In this document: in pieces, positions 38,101-52,100 of the stretch
Position numbering within the stretch: position 1 is the stretch's first letter
Layout of the letters: each line of letters starts with the position of its first letter
Source of the DNA: Luidia sarsii
Lineage: Eukaryota; Echinodermata; Asteroidea; Paxillosida; Luidiidae
Length of the DNA stretch: 64,000 nucleotides
Reading direction: 5' to 3'
Assembly: GCA_949987565.1 (NCBI GenBank)
Contig: OX465105.1
Span: forward strand, 19,589,113 to 19,653,112
Position numbers and translations under genes: made by a program
The notes under the pieces: model-generated
The model's input: the letters and a program-made list of their open reading frames with translations, nothing else
Told to the model about the DNA's origin: nothing
The model's database searches: none

Positions 38101-41100
38101 CACATGAGAAAACAAGAACCAAATTATTAACTATCTAGTCGTTGCCAGGGTGGGGGCGCCAGCCAGAGGTACATGTACCGGTAGATCATGCCCTACACCC
38201 ATGTACTGGTACATGTACATGTGTACTGTACATTTAGTTTTAATTTGCGCATAGTGCATATGTACATGTACAACTGTACATGTACGTATACATGTACATG
38301 TGTGTACATATGTACTCCACACCATTAAATGTGTTCAAACAATTTTGTTATTCATAAGACTGCATTTAAAGTCTTTCTGAATGCATAAATTTGCATTTTT
38401 CCTTTCACAACTTACTGTACCTGTATCAGTGGTTGCCCTCTTATGAAACAGTACCAGCATCTTCCTACAACTTTCTAGTTCTTCTTGCAGGGTGGTCTCA
38501 CCAGCAAAGCTCTGCTAAGACCAGCTTTAAATGTCAACCAATCATGCCAGCATTTTCGGATTGATTATGGGTTTGCATCTAGATGAGAATGGAATTCAGT
38601 GGGTATGCCCTTCTGAATGTAATAGCCGACCCCGTGTGCTTGGTACAGTGCTTTGACCGACTGATACATGTATACACACGGTGTCTTCTTGAGTCAATCG
38701 AACCGGTCAATAACCGCTACCCTCACCTCTGTGCATCAGCGGATGCTGGGAGATAGCAGTGGTCTTCAAAACTACTGTATCTTTTCCCCCAAAGCCCAGG
38801 TCGGAACGCCTCACACCCAAGTCTGTGAGAGAGGTCTTGCAATGATCAAAATATCAACCTCTCTATTTACTTTAAATAGTCCCGGTCCACTGTCCAGTCA
38901 AAGTTTTCTTTGCCAATTTTTTTCTTATTGGCACCCCACCCCGGCAAAGACTACCGGTACATGTAGTTGACTATACTAATAGGGAGGCCACCATCTATTG
39001 ATCTAAGGGCTGGATAGCTCAGATGGAAGAGCACTGGTACATGTATATGTACATGTATGTTAATCCAGAGGTTTCGGGTTCAAGTCCCGGTCCAGTCAAA
39101 GTTTACTTTGCCAATTTACATGTACATGTACTGTACTGAATTCACAGTATGACAGATCATCTGAAAAAGTGCATTCTGCCTTTGAGTTTGAGGCAAAATT
39201 CTGCCCTTGAAAAAGGGTCCTGCTTGCATTGAAACGTCAAGGCTGTCTAAACTAGTTCGGTCTTTCTAGTCAGTAAGCAATTTGCAACACGTAATTACAT
39301 ACACATGTACTAAAGGATCGATCCAGTGTACCGTACACATGTGCTTCGGAATTTGGCGGTCGTTGGCTAATCCTTTGCGATGGAAGTTGTCAACGGGGCA
39401 GGGGTAACACTGTACTACATGTAGGTGTACCAGAACAAAGCTGATGGCTATCAAGGGCGTGCGTGTACACGTTACATGTCGCTTTCTCATTTTCAGCCGT
39501 GAGCCTTCCAGATGGGGAGCCTTCAAATGGTCCCCATGTCTATCCTCCTTGGTCTATCCATAGAGCAAGGTCTATCCCATGGTCTATCCATGGTCCATCC
39601 AAGCGTCCAAGGATCCACTCCCTGGCAGTCTTTGAAACATCTGCTACTCATTGCCGAGACCTTATCAGTTGGAATCCCCATTCTCTCTCCCGTGCTCCTC
39701 CAGTATTTCCGGTCTCTCTGTCTGTCTGTCTAATTCCCTCTCCCTGTCTGTCTCTTTCCCCTCCTCTCTCCATTCCTCCATCTCTATATCTCTCTCTCCC
39801 TCTTTGTTTCCCTTTTTCTGTCTCTCTGTTCCTCTGTCTGCCTGCCTCTCATTGCCCCTCTGCCTCTCTGTCTCTCCATCTCTCACTCTCTATCTCTCTT
39901 TCTCTGTGTCTCTGTCCCTCTCTCTTTCTGCCCCCTCTATCTATACATGTACTTGTCTATCCCTCTATACTTCATTACTTGTCTGTCTCTCTATCTATTC
40001 CCCCTCTCTCTCTTCCTCCCTATGTCTGTCCCTCTGTCTGTTTGTCTCTAATTCCCTCTCTATGGGTTGCCATAAATAGATTTTCTAGGATACCCATGTA
40101 CTGTATGACCAATGACCATACATGTGGTCTTCCTCTCTGACTCTCTTTGTCTCTCTATTTATAATACTATCTAACTATATTTAGAGCTCTATCTCTCTAT
40201 CTCTTCTTCTCTCTGCCTCCGGCTCTGTGTCTCAGTGTCTCTCTGGATATGTCTCTATGTGTCTCTGTCTCTCTCCCCTCTCTGTCTACATGTATCTCCC
40301 TCCCTTTCTTTCTTTCTTTCTCCCTCCCTGTCTGCCTGGCTGCCTGTCTTTCTGTCTGTCTGTTTGTCTGTCTGGCTGTCTCTCCTCACTCCATGAATTC
40401 CATATAAACTCATTTCTCTGCGATGGGGCAGCCTTGCCTTGCCACCCTCCCGGTTTCTATTCCCAGATCCGTAACTGCTGACATCTTTAGTCCCGGAATT
40501 CACTTTGGTTTTTTTTTCCCTTTCGAGAAAGGGCAGGCCTGGTTTTTACTTTCCCTCAAAATGTAAAAGGTCACCTCAATTGAATCGGGAAAAGTTTAAA
40601 TTTTTCTAGGCCACAGATCTGGGATCGTGCAGCACCCTTTTCCTGCAGTAGTCCATTTCTCTTCAGCATTTTGTCTTTTCCTTTGCGCAGGTGAAAATTG
40701 GAAACGGAAAATGCCATTCGGCAGTGTGTGGAGATTGGGATTTCCTCAATTTCGTTGTCAGGTCTGAGTTGAATTTGTGACATCTATCGGGGTCATCTAA
40801 CTCATCTTACATTGTACCAAAGGTTTCTAGGTTCTCTAGGCTGTTAAGCCTAAGTAGATGTACATGTATCTAGCTCTCCGTAATGTACATGTATACATGT
40901 AACTGGGTGTTCCAATTTGGCTTTGAAAAAACAAAGAATGATAACGTCCAAATTTGGATTGAAGTAATTACAAAAAAACCTTTGCGAACTGCTCACTGAC
41001 TAAGATGACCTGCCATACATAACCTCAAAAGTTCGAGGGCCCGACGTTTCGATCCTAGCAGGACCTTTCTCAGGCAAATTTGCTACTAAATTGGGCTACT

Positions 41101-44100
41101 TCATACAAACTCTCTGACTTGTGAGGCAGAATGAGAGTGTTTGTACTGTACCTTCATTGGGTATCATTTGCCAAATTGCACTGTAGACGGAAGAGTTGTT
41201 TTCTAAAAAAAAATAGTTCAACTAAATGTTCTCGTTTGTCAGTTCCCCACTTGTCTTTCCGCAAATTCAAAATGTGCTGTTGCTTTGTCATACGACTCAA
41301 AGAAATGTCCAATGATGTGCCGGCTATTCAGGACAATTTTTTCCAAAAGACCAATTTCACAGCTGCTCCAGTAAACCCCAAAACCGGCTTAAAAATCACC
41401 AAAAAAATTGGGGGTTCCCTAAGTCCACAGTCGGCTCTCTGTTTGTAAAATTTGCTGGGAATAGGTCAAAGCCAATCTTTCCCTCCTCCTCCTCCTTCTC
41501 TCCCTTCCCCCTCTCCACCAATCGACCACATCTGGTAGACATATTCCGACCAGTAATGTTGTTACAATTCCTTCTTCCATCCCGTAAATAAATCCAAAGA
41601 GAATTTCACAGCAGTTCCTCCTACCCCCCTTCATCCTAAGAAAATACTGGCATAAAGCTGTACAAATACATACACGCTTCCCTCATTCATCAATTTCTCA
41701 GCACTTTCTTGAATTACACCGTACATATAGCCGGGCCACTCTGTGGGTTTTTTTGTCAGGAGGACTGGCAATCCTATTCTGAAGTCCAGATTCAATTTCA
41801 CAGAGAGTCTTGACTGAGGGCAATCTAATTTTAAACAGTGAACCTTTGCATAATTCACGTATCCTATTAGGCTGACTATTTCTCTTCCTTTTAACCTGAG
41901 AAACATTGAGAACCCTGGGGAAATCTATAATTTGCATGTACATGTATACATGTACGAACGTCACGCACATTCTGCATGGTACATTTTACATTTACACGTA
42001 CATGTACATTGTACATTGTACACCAAGCTCTATTGATAGTGTTTGAACAGTACGTACCGTACAGTATACGTTATTGTGTATTTCAGGTGTGGCTCATCAT
42101 CACATCGACATTTACTTGTACATGTTCATGTTCGTACATTGCACATGTTTATAAAATACATTACATGTACATGTACATGTACATGTACATGTACATGTAC
42201 ATGAACATAAACATTACAGTACCGGACGTAGGTTCTACTGTACATTGTACATGTACATGTACATGTGCAGTTGACCCACGCGTTTTCACAGGAAGTTGTG
42301 CTCACAATATGTACTTTGGTTTAGTGTCATGCAGTCCCTCCATGGTACATCATACGTGTACATGTACATACATGTACATGTACATGGGCGCGAATCTTGT
42401 GCCTTGTGGAGACCTAAGACAATAGGTTGGATAGGTCTCCGCAGGAAAATTGCAAAGGGTCTCCACGAGGTTTTCACGAAACTGGTATTTGGAAATAATA
42501 ATAAAAAAAGGAATTTTGTGATGGGTAAGAATCTATTGCAAATTGAAGTATTCTATTGTACATTGTATACTGTATAAGGGATCTACCGGTACAGTCCAAA
42601 TTTCTACCCACGAAAGTGAATGTGGTTGAAATGGGAGCATTTTTAAAATGTTCATTTCTCACTTGTATTTTATAAAATAAGTATGATAACAGAGCAATGT
42701 CTCCACAAGGATACAAAAATTGGTACATGTATGTGTGTACATGTACGTATGTACATGTACATTGTATGCACGTACATACGTGTAAATGTACATGTAGGTC
42801 TTCATTTACTGTATACATGCAGTACATGTACTGAATTACATGTACTGTACTGTACGTGCATTTCCGCACGTTCGTGTTGTTAATGAGCCTCTTCAGATCT
42901 CCTCTTATCAACACCCATTTACTAAAAGGTTATCATTAAAGCCGTGTTCGCATTGGACTTAAAATTGTCAAACTACGTACATTGTACCGCGGCAGAGCGG
43001 AAGAATGACAAAAGAGTAATTTTGGTGTGGGTCCAAATGTCATCTGGTCCCCATTTGGTACGTGCATGTACACTGTACAGTATGTACAGGTACAGGTACA
43101 TGTACATGTACAGTACATTTGGTGTGCTTGTGTATCACGGCCTATGCCATCACTAATGTCTACCCTCCAGCTCTCTCTTCCCCTTCCCTAACCCTCGTCC
43201 CTTGTGAAATGCCCATCACTCCTCATATTGATTTGGAAAAATGCACAAACAAGATGTGACCGAAAGCTTATGATTTTTTTTGGGGGGAGATAGAAGTCAA
43301 GATACTGTGAGAGAGACAGGGAGAGGGGAGGGAAGGGTTGAGGAAGAGGGGGAGGGAAAGAAAGAGATAAGAAACTAAAAATAGAGACCAAGAGAGATGA
43401 AGATAGAGAGACAGACAGAAAGAAAGATAGAGAGAGGCAGAGAGAAAGAAAAATCAACAATTAAAGGATATAGATAAAAAGAAAACTAGAATGAGACAAA
43501 GAGAAGGAGGGAGAGAGTCAGAGAAAAACAGAAACAGAGACAGCGACTGACTGAATGACGGTGAAATGGAGAGAGAGGCAGAGACACAGACAAAACTAGT
43601 CAGAGACTGAGAGCAAGATGGAGATAGGCAGAGTTTGACAGAAACACAGAAACAGACAAAGATACAGAGAAAGTAATAAAGAGGTAGTGATAGTGATAGG
43701 CAGAGAGACAGGGAGATACAGAGAGAGATAGAGAGGCAGAGAGAGATAGAGAGGCAGAGAGAGATAGAGAGGCAGAGAGAGATAGAGAGGCAGAGAGAGA
43801 TAGAGAGGCAGAGAGAGATAGAGAGGCAGAGAGAGATAGAGAGGCAGAGAGATAGAGAGGCAGAGAGAGATAGAGAGAGAGATATAGAGGCAGAGAGAGA
43901 TAGAGAGGCAGAGAGATAGAGAGGCAGAGAGAGATAGAGAGGCAGAGAGAGATAGAGAGGCAGAGAGAGATAGAGAGGCAGAGAGAGATAGAGAGGCAGA
44001 GAGAGATAGAGAGGCAGAGATTGATAGAGAGGCAGAGAGAGATAGAGGCAGAGAGAGATAGAGAGGCAGAGAGAGATAGAGAGGCAGAGAGAGATAGAGA

Positions 44101-46103
44101 GAGAGATAGAGAGGCAGAGAGAGATAGAGGCAGAGAGAGATAGAGAGGCAGAGAGAGAGATAGAGCGACAGAGATAGAGAGACAGACTGAGAGATAGACT
44201 TGGAGAGACAGAGAGGTAGAGAGAGGTAGAGTGAGACAGAGAGAGGTAGAGAGAAGTAGATAGAGACATGTAGAGAAAGATAGAGAGAGGTAGAGAGAGA
44301 CTGAGGTAGAGAGATAGGTAGAGAGAGGTAGAGAGAGACAGAGAGAGACAGAACTAGAGAGAGATTGAGAGAGGTGGAGAGAGACATAGAGGTAGAGAGA
44401 GGTGGAGAGAGTTAGAGAGATAAAGACATAGAGAGAGAAGACAGAGACAGAGAGATAAAGAGAGAGAGAGTCAGGTCACTTGTACATATCCCGAAAAATG
44501 TATTTATGGCAACCCATAGCCTGCGAGAACGGAGACTCCAGAGGTTTTTATTTTCTTATCGCAGCGTCAGCATGGATAGGAGCAGCCACCTAATCAATAC
44601 AGACTGTGCATTCTCAGTCACGCAGCCTCCCTCCCTTTCCTCTCCCATCCTGCCCCTACATGTACCTGGACTAATTAACGCCATCTCTTTTCTTTTTTGT
44701 CCCCCCCCCCCTGCTCCCTATCCGTCTTCCGCTTAGTCTTTCTTCCTTCGTTAATTGAAAAGACGAAGAAGAAGAAGAAGTGGAGAGGAGGTTTAATGCG
44801 GCGTGGCGGAGCAACGCACCCTGGTTGCTCTCAGCGCGCGACCCGTGACGAGAGGTTGGCTCCGAGGAAACGGCGTTCCGTTTAGAATCGGAAGCCTGGC
44901 TCCAAGATTATCAAACGATGGCGCTGCCTAGCCTACCTGCCCCCCCTTCTCTCTCTCCCTCTCTCCCTCTCTCTTTCCCCCACCCCAAACGTTGCGAATG
45001 AAAGCATCCGTGAAACAGATTGTCATCTTATTAATGGGGGCTTTAGTCATGCCCAAGAAAAGGCACATTAAAGTTGGCGTGTACGTTTGAAAGCCAAAGA
45101 AATATGACTCTTATAAACAGATTCGTCAATATCAGCTGAGATCCCGAGAAGGTAACTTAAAAAAAAAAATTAAACTGTAATTTTTTTCAGCAGGAAGTCG
45201 ACATTTGGCTTAATTAAGCTGAGGTGGGGTGGATTTAACAAAGCCATATGACAAATAGTAACTCAACTTACGATGGATAACCCATCGTAAGTTGTGATAT
45301 GTCGTATGGTTTCTGTGCATCGCTCATCGTCTTGCGATGGATCGAAAGTTACATTTGTACGATGAGTTTGGTGAAATCGACTATTGAAATGATACACTAC
45401 ATGTATCAAACAATGAATACAAATAAACATCATGAACAGAAAGCATAATCTAGATGAGTTCATATACTGTACTGTTGTACATGTGTACATATAGCATCAC
45501 TACGGTAGCATGTACACTGTACATGTACACCCATACATGTACCGATATGCACATGTGTACACATGTACATTGTAAACTGTATGAGAATACAAATTGTGCA
45601 TACGTGTACACACAGAAAGGGTCATACTAAATGGCATGCACCGATACGCAACTAAATTTGGAAGACACACATACGCGTGGGCATCCACAAGGTCCAAAAG
45701 TAGTGGGTTGGGTTGGGAGTTGTTTACGCGTACACATGACGTGACGAGGCGCATCAACCTGTCTCCGGGTTAAGACAGCCGGCATTAGATGCACAGCGCC
45801 ATCCGGCCCTGAGTCATTAATACCGGCAGACGTCATTGCCAACACTATCAGACATAGATCACGCCCCTCTTTGCCCTAGATCTGGTACGGCTGATGCCTC
45901 CATGGATGTTGCCTGGACTGCCTGGACATGGAGGCTTTGAGCAAATAACAAACACCCCCCCTCCCTCCCTTCTTCCCTCCCTTCATCTCTCTTCCTCCCT
46001 ATTTCTCTCTGTCTATCTCTCTCCCTTCATCTCTCTCCCTCCCCATCTCTCTGTCCGTTTGTCTCTCCTCACTCCCTCCCTCCCTCCCTCCCCACTTCCT
46101 CAG

Positions 46104-46146
<43 letters not shown>

Positions 46147-49100
46147 GTTCATGTCTCTTTCACTTTCCCCTCCCCTCCTCTCCCCTCCCTTCCTCTTTCT
46201 GTTCCTCTCACTCTGCTTCACTCTCCTCCCCTCTCCCTTCTACCTCTGTGAGTCTCTCCCTTCTCCCTCTCCATCTCCATCTCTGTCTCCCTCTCCCTCT
46301 CCATCTCCCTCTCCCCCTCCCTCTCCCTCTCCCTTTCCCCTCCCTGTCCCTGTCCCTGTCCATCTCCCTCTCCCTCTCCCTCTCCCTCTCCTTTCCCCTC
46401 CCTCTCCCTCTCCCTCTCCCTCTCCCTCTCCCTCTCCCTCTCCCTCTCCCTCTCCCTCTCCCTCTCCCTCTCCCTCTCCCTCTCCCTCTCCCTCTCCCTC
46501 TCCCTCTCCCTCTCCCTCTCCCTCTCCCCCTCCCCGTCTCTCTCCCTTTTTCTTTCCCTCTCCCTCTACCTCCGCCTCCTGCCCTCCTTCCCTCCTTCCC
46601 TCATCCCTCCCCCTTTTCCCTCCTTCCCTCCCACCAATGTCACCTTTCACACCTGCTCATCTCTAAATGGCAGCCCGGTGGCTACCTGGTGCATCGCCGC
46701 GGTTACCGTCCCCTGGTGTTGAGCGGATGCAATCTCTGTGACTCCAATCTCCCTGGATCAATGTTTCTTCGTTCTCTTTTCTCTCTCTCTCGTGGTTTTT
46801 TTTTGGGGGGCCCCCTCGATGACGTGATAAGGATGCGGGGATGTTCGGGAGGGACAATTCCCCCCTCTCTCTCTCCATCCGTCCGTCTGTCTGACATTCC
46901 AGAAAGGCGGTTCTGTTGAGTAGCCTTGACACTTTGCAATTGTCAACTCCCCCTCTCTCTCCCTCCCTCTATCTCTCCCCATCCCCCTCATCTATCCACG
47001 GGATGTTGTGCGATATAGTCAGCCCATATCAATGCGGAGGTCAATCCATCTGATGTTGTCAGTTCCTGCATACGCCCGGCCAAGGCGGCCATGTTAATAT
47101 CGGCAATTGTCACATGATCCCTCCCGCTAAGCCTCGTAGCAATGTCTGTATTTGCCCGCACGTAAGCCGGAACGATGCGAGTAATCCTCCACCCTCCCCT
47201 CAGTCTGCCCTGCCTTTAATTCCCGAACCCCCCCTGCCCAATCATCCTCACCTTCATATGTCACATGATGGCGCTCTTCCATAGCGATGAAAACCCTTTG
47301 CCGATTGATAAGTAATCCATCCTGTCGCCACTCAGCGTCCTCTGCCTCCGCCCTCCCCCCCCCCCCACTGCCTCCTCCCCCTTACACATTACATCTCGAC
47401 GTGTTGCCACGGTGATCCCTCCCATATGGTCGCAGCTGATAGTCCGAAATGAGACGTATCCGGCCAGCAGTGGCCGAATTTTCGTTTCCAGTACCAGACA
47501 GGAAGGATGGACTGTGAGGACGCTCTGTCAATAAAAAGATTTAATATTTAGCACGTTGTCGTAACTCATGACTAGAAATCACTATTTCTTTCAGGAACTG
47601 GACTGAAGGATAATTTGTGTCTGATGAAATACACGTGCATGTACATGTACATGTTCATGTACATCTACTGTACACTTACACATACATTGTGTGTACTGTA
47701 CATGTACTGTACGTATGTACCTTTACATGTAGGAAGGTTCCTGTTGTTGGTACAGTATGAGTATGGGTACATGTACACCTTACATGTCATTCTGTATACA
47801 TACAGTACTGTATATTGAACATGTTTTTTGTACATGTACATTTACATGTACANNNNNNNNNNNNNNNNNNNNNNNNNNNNNNNNNNNNNNNNNNNNNNNN
47901 NNNNNNNNNNNNNNNNNNNNNNNNNNNNNNNNNNNNNNNNNNNNNNNNNNNNNNNNNNNNNNNNNNNNNNNNNNNNNNNNNNNNNNNNNNNNNNNNNNNN
48001 NNNNNNNNNNNNNNNNNNNNNNNNNNNNNNNNNNNNNNNNNNNNNNNNNNNNTGTCTACCAGCTTTCCTCCTCTGATCCCTTCCCTACCCCTTGCCCCTC
48101 CCTTTGATCTCACCCTGGTCTGTCTACCAGCTTTCCTCCTCTGATCCCTTCCCTACCCCCTGCCCCTCCCTTTGATCTCACCCTTGCCTGTCTACCTTCG
48201 TCCTTCCTTCGTCCATCCTGTGTCATTAGTGGTTTATGATACATGTACCAAGCGTGAATGTAAAAAAAGGGAAGAGATTTAGCCAGAAACGTGACTGCTA
48301 CACGTCAGCTTTGTGCCACTAGACTACTCCCCAGGACTCACACGATCTTTGGCCTAGACGTGTTACAGCATACTGGCTCCCAACGTCATCATTGTACACC
48401 AACCGACACCAGTCACGTTGCGGACAATTTCTCTTACCAATCCACTCCAAAATAGAAGGGGGAAACAAAAAGGTTCAATGAAAATGTACTTTCTGACAAA
48501 GGAAGCAACACCCTCTACTCCCTCTTCTCCCACAAACTTGTCCAAACATTCTCCTCTCTCTCTTTTTGTTGTGGTGAATGTCAGACGAGATTTCAAGGAT
48601 GCTTTCTCACCTCGGGGCCATCATGGGAACTGGGCAGGGTTCTGCGTTCCATGAGTTTGAGGCACGGACGGACAACCGACTGACAGACCCAACGTTCTGT
48701 TCCCACGTTGTTTTTTTCTGTCAAGCGGCTATACCCAGTCTCAGTCCGTGGACTCCGTATGAGAAAATTAAAATGGTTGAATAGGGAGCAGGGGAGGGTG
48801 GCTGTGATTTGAACTTGGTGTTTTCCTGTTGGGTGCAGCTTTTTCAAGTAAACATTAAAAGGTCCCATACAACATCGGTAAAGATTGCCACAGTTTGTGC
48901 GTTAAACCATTATTGCATTAAACAATCCAAATAACTAAATCCTGCGAAAAGTTTTTAGCTCAAATGGTAATTTGAGAAAGTAGAAAAAGGTAAAAAAAAA
49001 ATGTCATTGTTTTTGCACCGTTCTGTAGTGTAAGAAATACCATAGGTTATTACTCGCGAGTACATGTAACATGCTTTATGTCGATGTTTGAGTGAGGATT

Positions 49101-52100
49101 TCTCGAGAAATACAGCATCCTAGACCGTAAGATTTCAACATGAGGGTCCTATCATGACCTTCTACAAACTGTGTAAAATTAGAAGGAAATCTGTGGACAT
49201 CAAAGTTTTCCGAACTTCCCAATTGTTGCATTGGGCCTTTAAACAAAATTGAACAAAAGTAAAAAATTTGGCACATTCTATTGATAGTTGAGTTTCTGTT
49301 GTTTCTTTTACTTAAAGGGCTTCTCTCTTTTCTTCTCTTTTTTTTGTCACAGGTGAGGGAGCTGGTGAATGAGTGCACGTGCCCCAACCAGTTCCCCATG
49401 GTCAGGGAATCGGAAGGAAAGTACCGAATTGGTGATCAGAGCACGCAGATTTTCGTAAGGGTGAGTGTTTGGAAAAAGTTGCGAGGTTTTGCATTGCCTA
49501 CGAATATGCTGATGCGCGCGAATGCATCATTACTTTGTGCACTTCTGTGACGTGTATCCGTATTACACTTGCTTTGCGAACTCGTGAAAGATGGATATAG
49601 CCGGTCATACATGTAAGTGAAAAAAAAATAGATTTTTGTTTTCATTTATCAGTGAAGCAGTCAATGTATTGATCAGTGCTTCAAGGGATTGATTATCGAT
49701 TGATTGAACATTGATTAACGGAACGGATGCGTCATTACTTTGCGTGCTTCTGTGACGTGTATCCGTAGCACACTTGCTGTGCGAATGCATGAAAGACGGA
49801 TATAGGGAGCCATACATGTAAGTAAACCAGTGAATCAGTCATTGTATTGATCAGTGCTTCAAGGGATCGATTATCGATTGAGTGAATATTGATTAACGGG
49901 GAGAGGTTCTGCTAGGGTCAAATAATCTAGCCCTCCAACTTTTCGCGATGACTTTGGATCATCCTAGACAAAATGCAGATCCCAACATTTTCATTTCTAA
50001 TTTTTTTATTTAAAAAGAATTAAAATCATTCCATACTTTTAAGCGTCCCGATCCTAAAAACAAATTGAGACAGAAAGATCATCAGGCCTGGTGCATGTAC
50101 ACATGTACATGTAACTGGTTGAATTTTTCAAGTTTGTATTCTATGTAGAGTACTATGTAAACATTCACGTTACGACATTTGCTTTTCCTACGAATCCTTC
50201 ACATTTTTAAGGGGCCACAATTCTTGTTATCTTTCTCCGCACTTTGATCTCGGAGGGTGTCTCCGTTTTGTTTTGTTTTTGGCCATATTTAGAGAAGCTA
50301 TGTCCCGTGATCTATTGGAGTGCCTAGATAACATGCACTGTACCGGTGCTTGTATTTAGACATAGCACTCTATCACCTGGGTGAATCTGCCCCATGCTGT
50401 ACTGTACATACACAGCAGAATGCCAATGTTCACTGCCTGGTATTTCCATATAAGGGCTTTCACTCACTGCCATACTGCTGTACATAGACTACTGCTCTGT
50501 GTGTGATGGGATATGCACATTTATTAATACAGTGCTCTATTACATTTTTTTACAGTGCTCTAGACTCAGTCCCTATTCATTCTGTGACCCATGAATATTG
50601 GTTATTCCTAAGCATCCGAACAGCTTCTTCCCTCAGTCATCCTCTCTCTGGAATTCCCTTCCTGGTTCATGTTTTCCCACAGCCTACAAAAAAGTACAAT
50701 CTTGCCCTTTTTAAGAGAAATTTTGTTCCTCCCTAAATGTATCTTCTTCTTCTTTCCTCAGCCCTTAACCTAGAGTGGCTTTATAGCCTTGTTTTGGGCA
50801 AATTCGCTTTAAAAAGAAATAGAAAGTTGAGGTTCTGTGGCACAGATGACGATAAAGTACACTCCGAGGGCAGCTTATGACTTTCTGCTAGGCAGCCAGG
50901 GTCATTGTGGGTGAGAAGGAGGTGACAGAATAATTTAGTGATTGGGGTCTTACTGCCAGACAGCCCTCCCCCCTCCCCCTCTCCCTCTCCCTCCCCCCTA
51001 ACCAAATCTCCCCATTCACCCCCAGGAGTGTCAGAGTTCAAGGTTTCGTTAAGTGCCTTGCCTTTTATTCCCCCCACATAATCCCACATTTCTCACGATT
51101 TCCAGGCTAAAAATAAAAGCCTCACATTTCACTCTGTTTGAAATTATTTGACTATTTGTGGCCAAAATTAGTTGACTGTTTGGGAAGGCCGCCATCTGAG
51201 GGCTGGATAGCTCAGATGGTAAGACCCCTGGTTCACAAAACCAGAGGTCCGGGGTTCAAGTCCTGGGCTAGTAAAAGTTTTCTTTGCCATTTTTCAAAAA
51301 ATATTTAAAAGTTCCAAATTTCTTTCACATTTTGTTCTCTCAGCTTTGTTTATGAAAACCCAAGAACCAAGTGGAAACTTTGCGGTGACACCATTTAATT
51401 GTTTTTAAATCATCTCTTCTGAGATGGAGTGTGGCTCTGACTTTAAAACCTTAACGTTTCCCAACTTCACAAAATCCAACACCGGGTTTGTTGGAGTTTG
51501 TTGGATTAGGTACCCCAAGGATAGCATACTGCTGCTGAATTTTGTTGGAGTTTGTTGGATTAGGTACCAATGGCCAAGGGAGACACTGTTGGAGTTTGTT
51601 GGATTAGGTACCAATGGCCCAGGGAGACACTGTTGGAGTTTGTTGGGTTAGATACCAGTGGCCCAGGGAGACACTGTTGGAGTTTGTTGGATTAGGTACC
51701 AATGGCCCAGGGAGACACTGTTGGAGTTTGTTGGATTAGGTACCAATGGCCCAGGGAGACACTGTTGGATTTTGTTGGGTTAGATACCAGTGGCCCAGGG
51801 AGACACTGTTGGAGTTTGTTGGATTAGGTACCAATGGCCCAGGGAGACACTGTTTGAGTTTGTTGGATTAGGTACCAATGGCCCAGGAAGACACTGTTGG
51901 AGTTTGTTGGATTAGGTACCAATGGCCCAGGGAGACACTGTTGGAGTTTGTTGGATTAGGTACCAATGGTCCAGGGAGACACTGTTGGAGTTTGTTGGAT
52001 TAGGTACCAATGGCCCAGGGAGACACTGTTGGAGTTTGTTGGATTAGGTACCAATGGCCTGGGGAGACACTGTTGGAGTTTGTTGGATTAGGTACCAATG

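Larger units (their letters stand above)
17101..49352 (+). other. GAS2L intron 1 (about 32 kb)
   Basis: Bounded by GTGAGT at 17101 and a T-rich tract with CACAG at 49348-49352. I find no other gene in it on either strand. Its contents are hexamer ACATGTAC arrays, polypyrimidine or polypurine tracts (28315-28985, 39665-40400, 43290-44480, 45955-46640), MITE, SINE, LINE and Penelope fragments, a 200-base N gap, and several unique CpG-bearing islands (23435-23680, 47000-47530) that could be regulatory. Confidence 0.8.

Noticed and set aside
43454..44387. Long Ser/Leu/Tyr frames on the minus strand
   Set aside because: They translate an 18-bp polypurine repeat; the period is a multiple of three, so no stops arise.
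45894..46919. 341-codon Pro/Ser/Leu frame on the plus strand
   Set aside because: Translation of CTCCCT repeats with chance flanks; no family resemblance.
51201..51275. Possible functional tRNA gene
   Set aside because: A and B boxes are present, but the acceptor stem does not pair and similar copies with conserved heads and tails mark it as a SINE.
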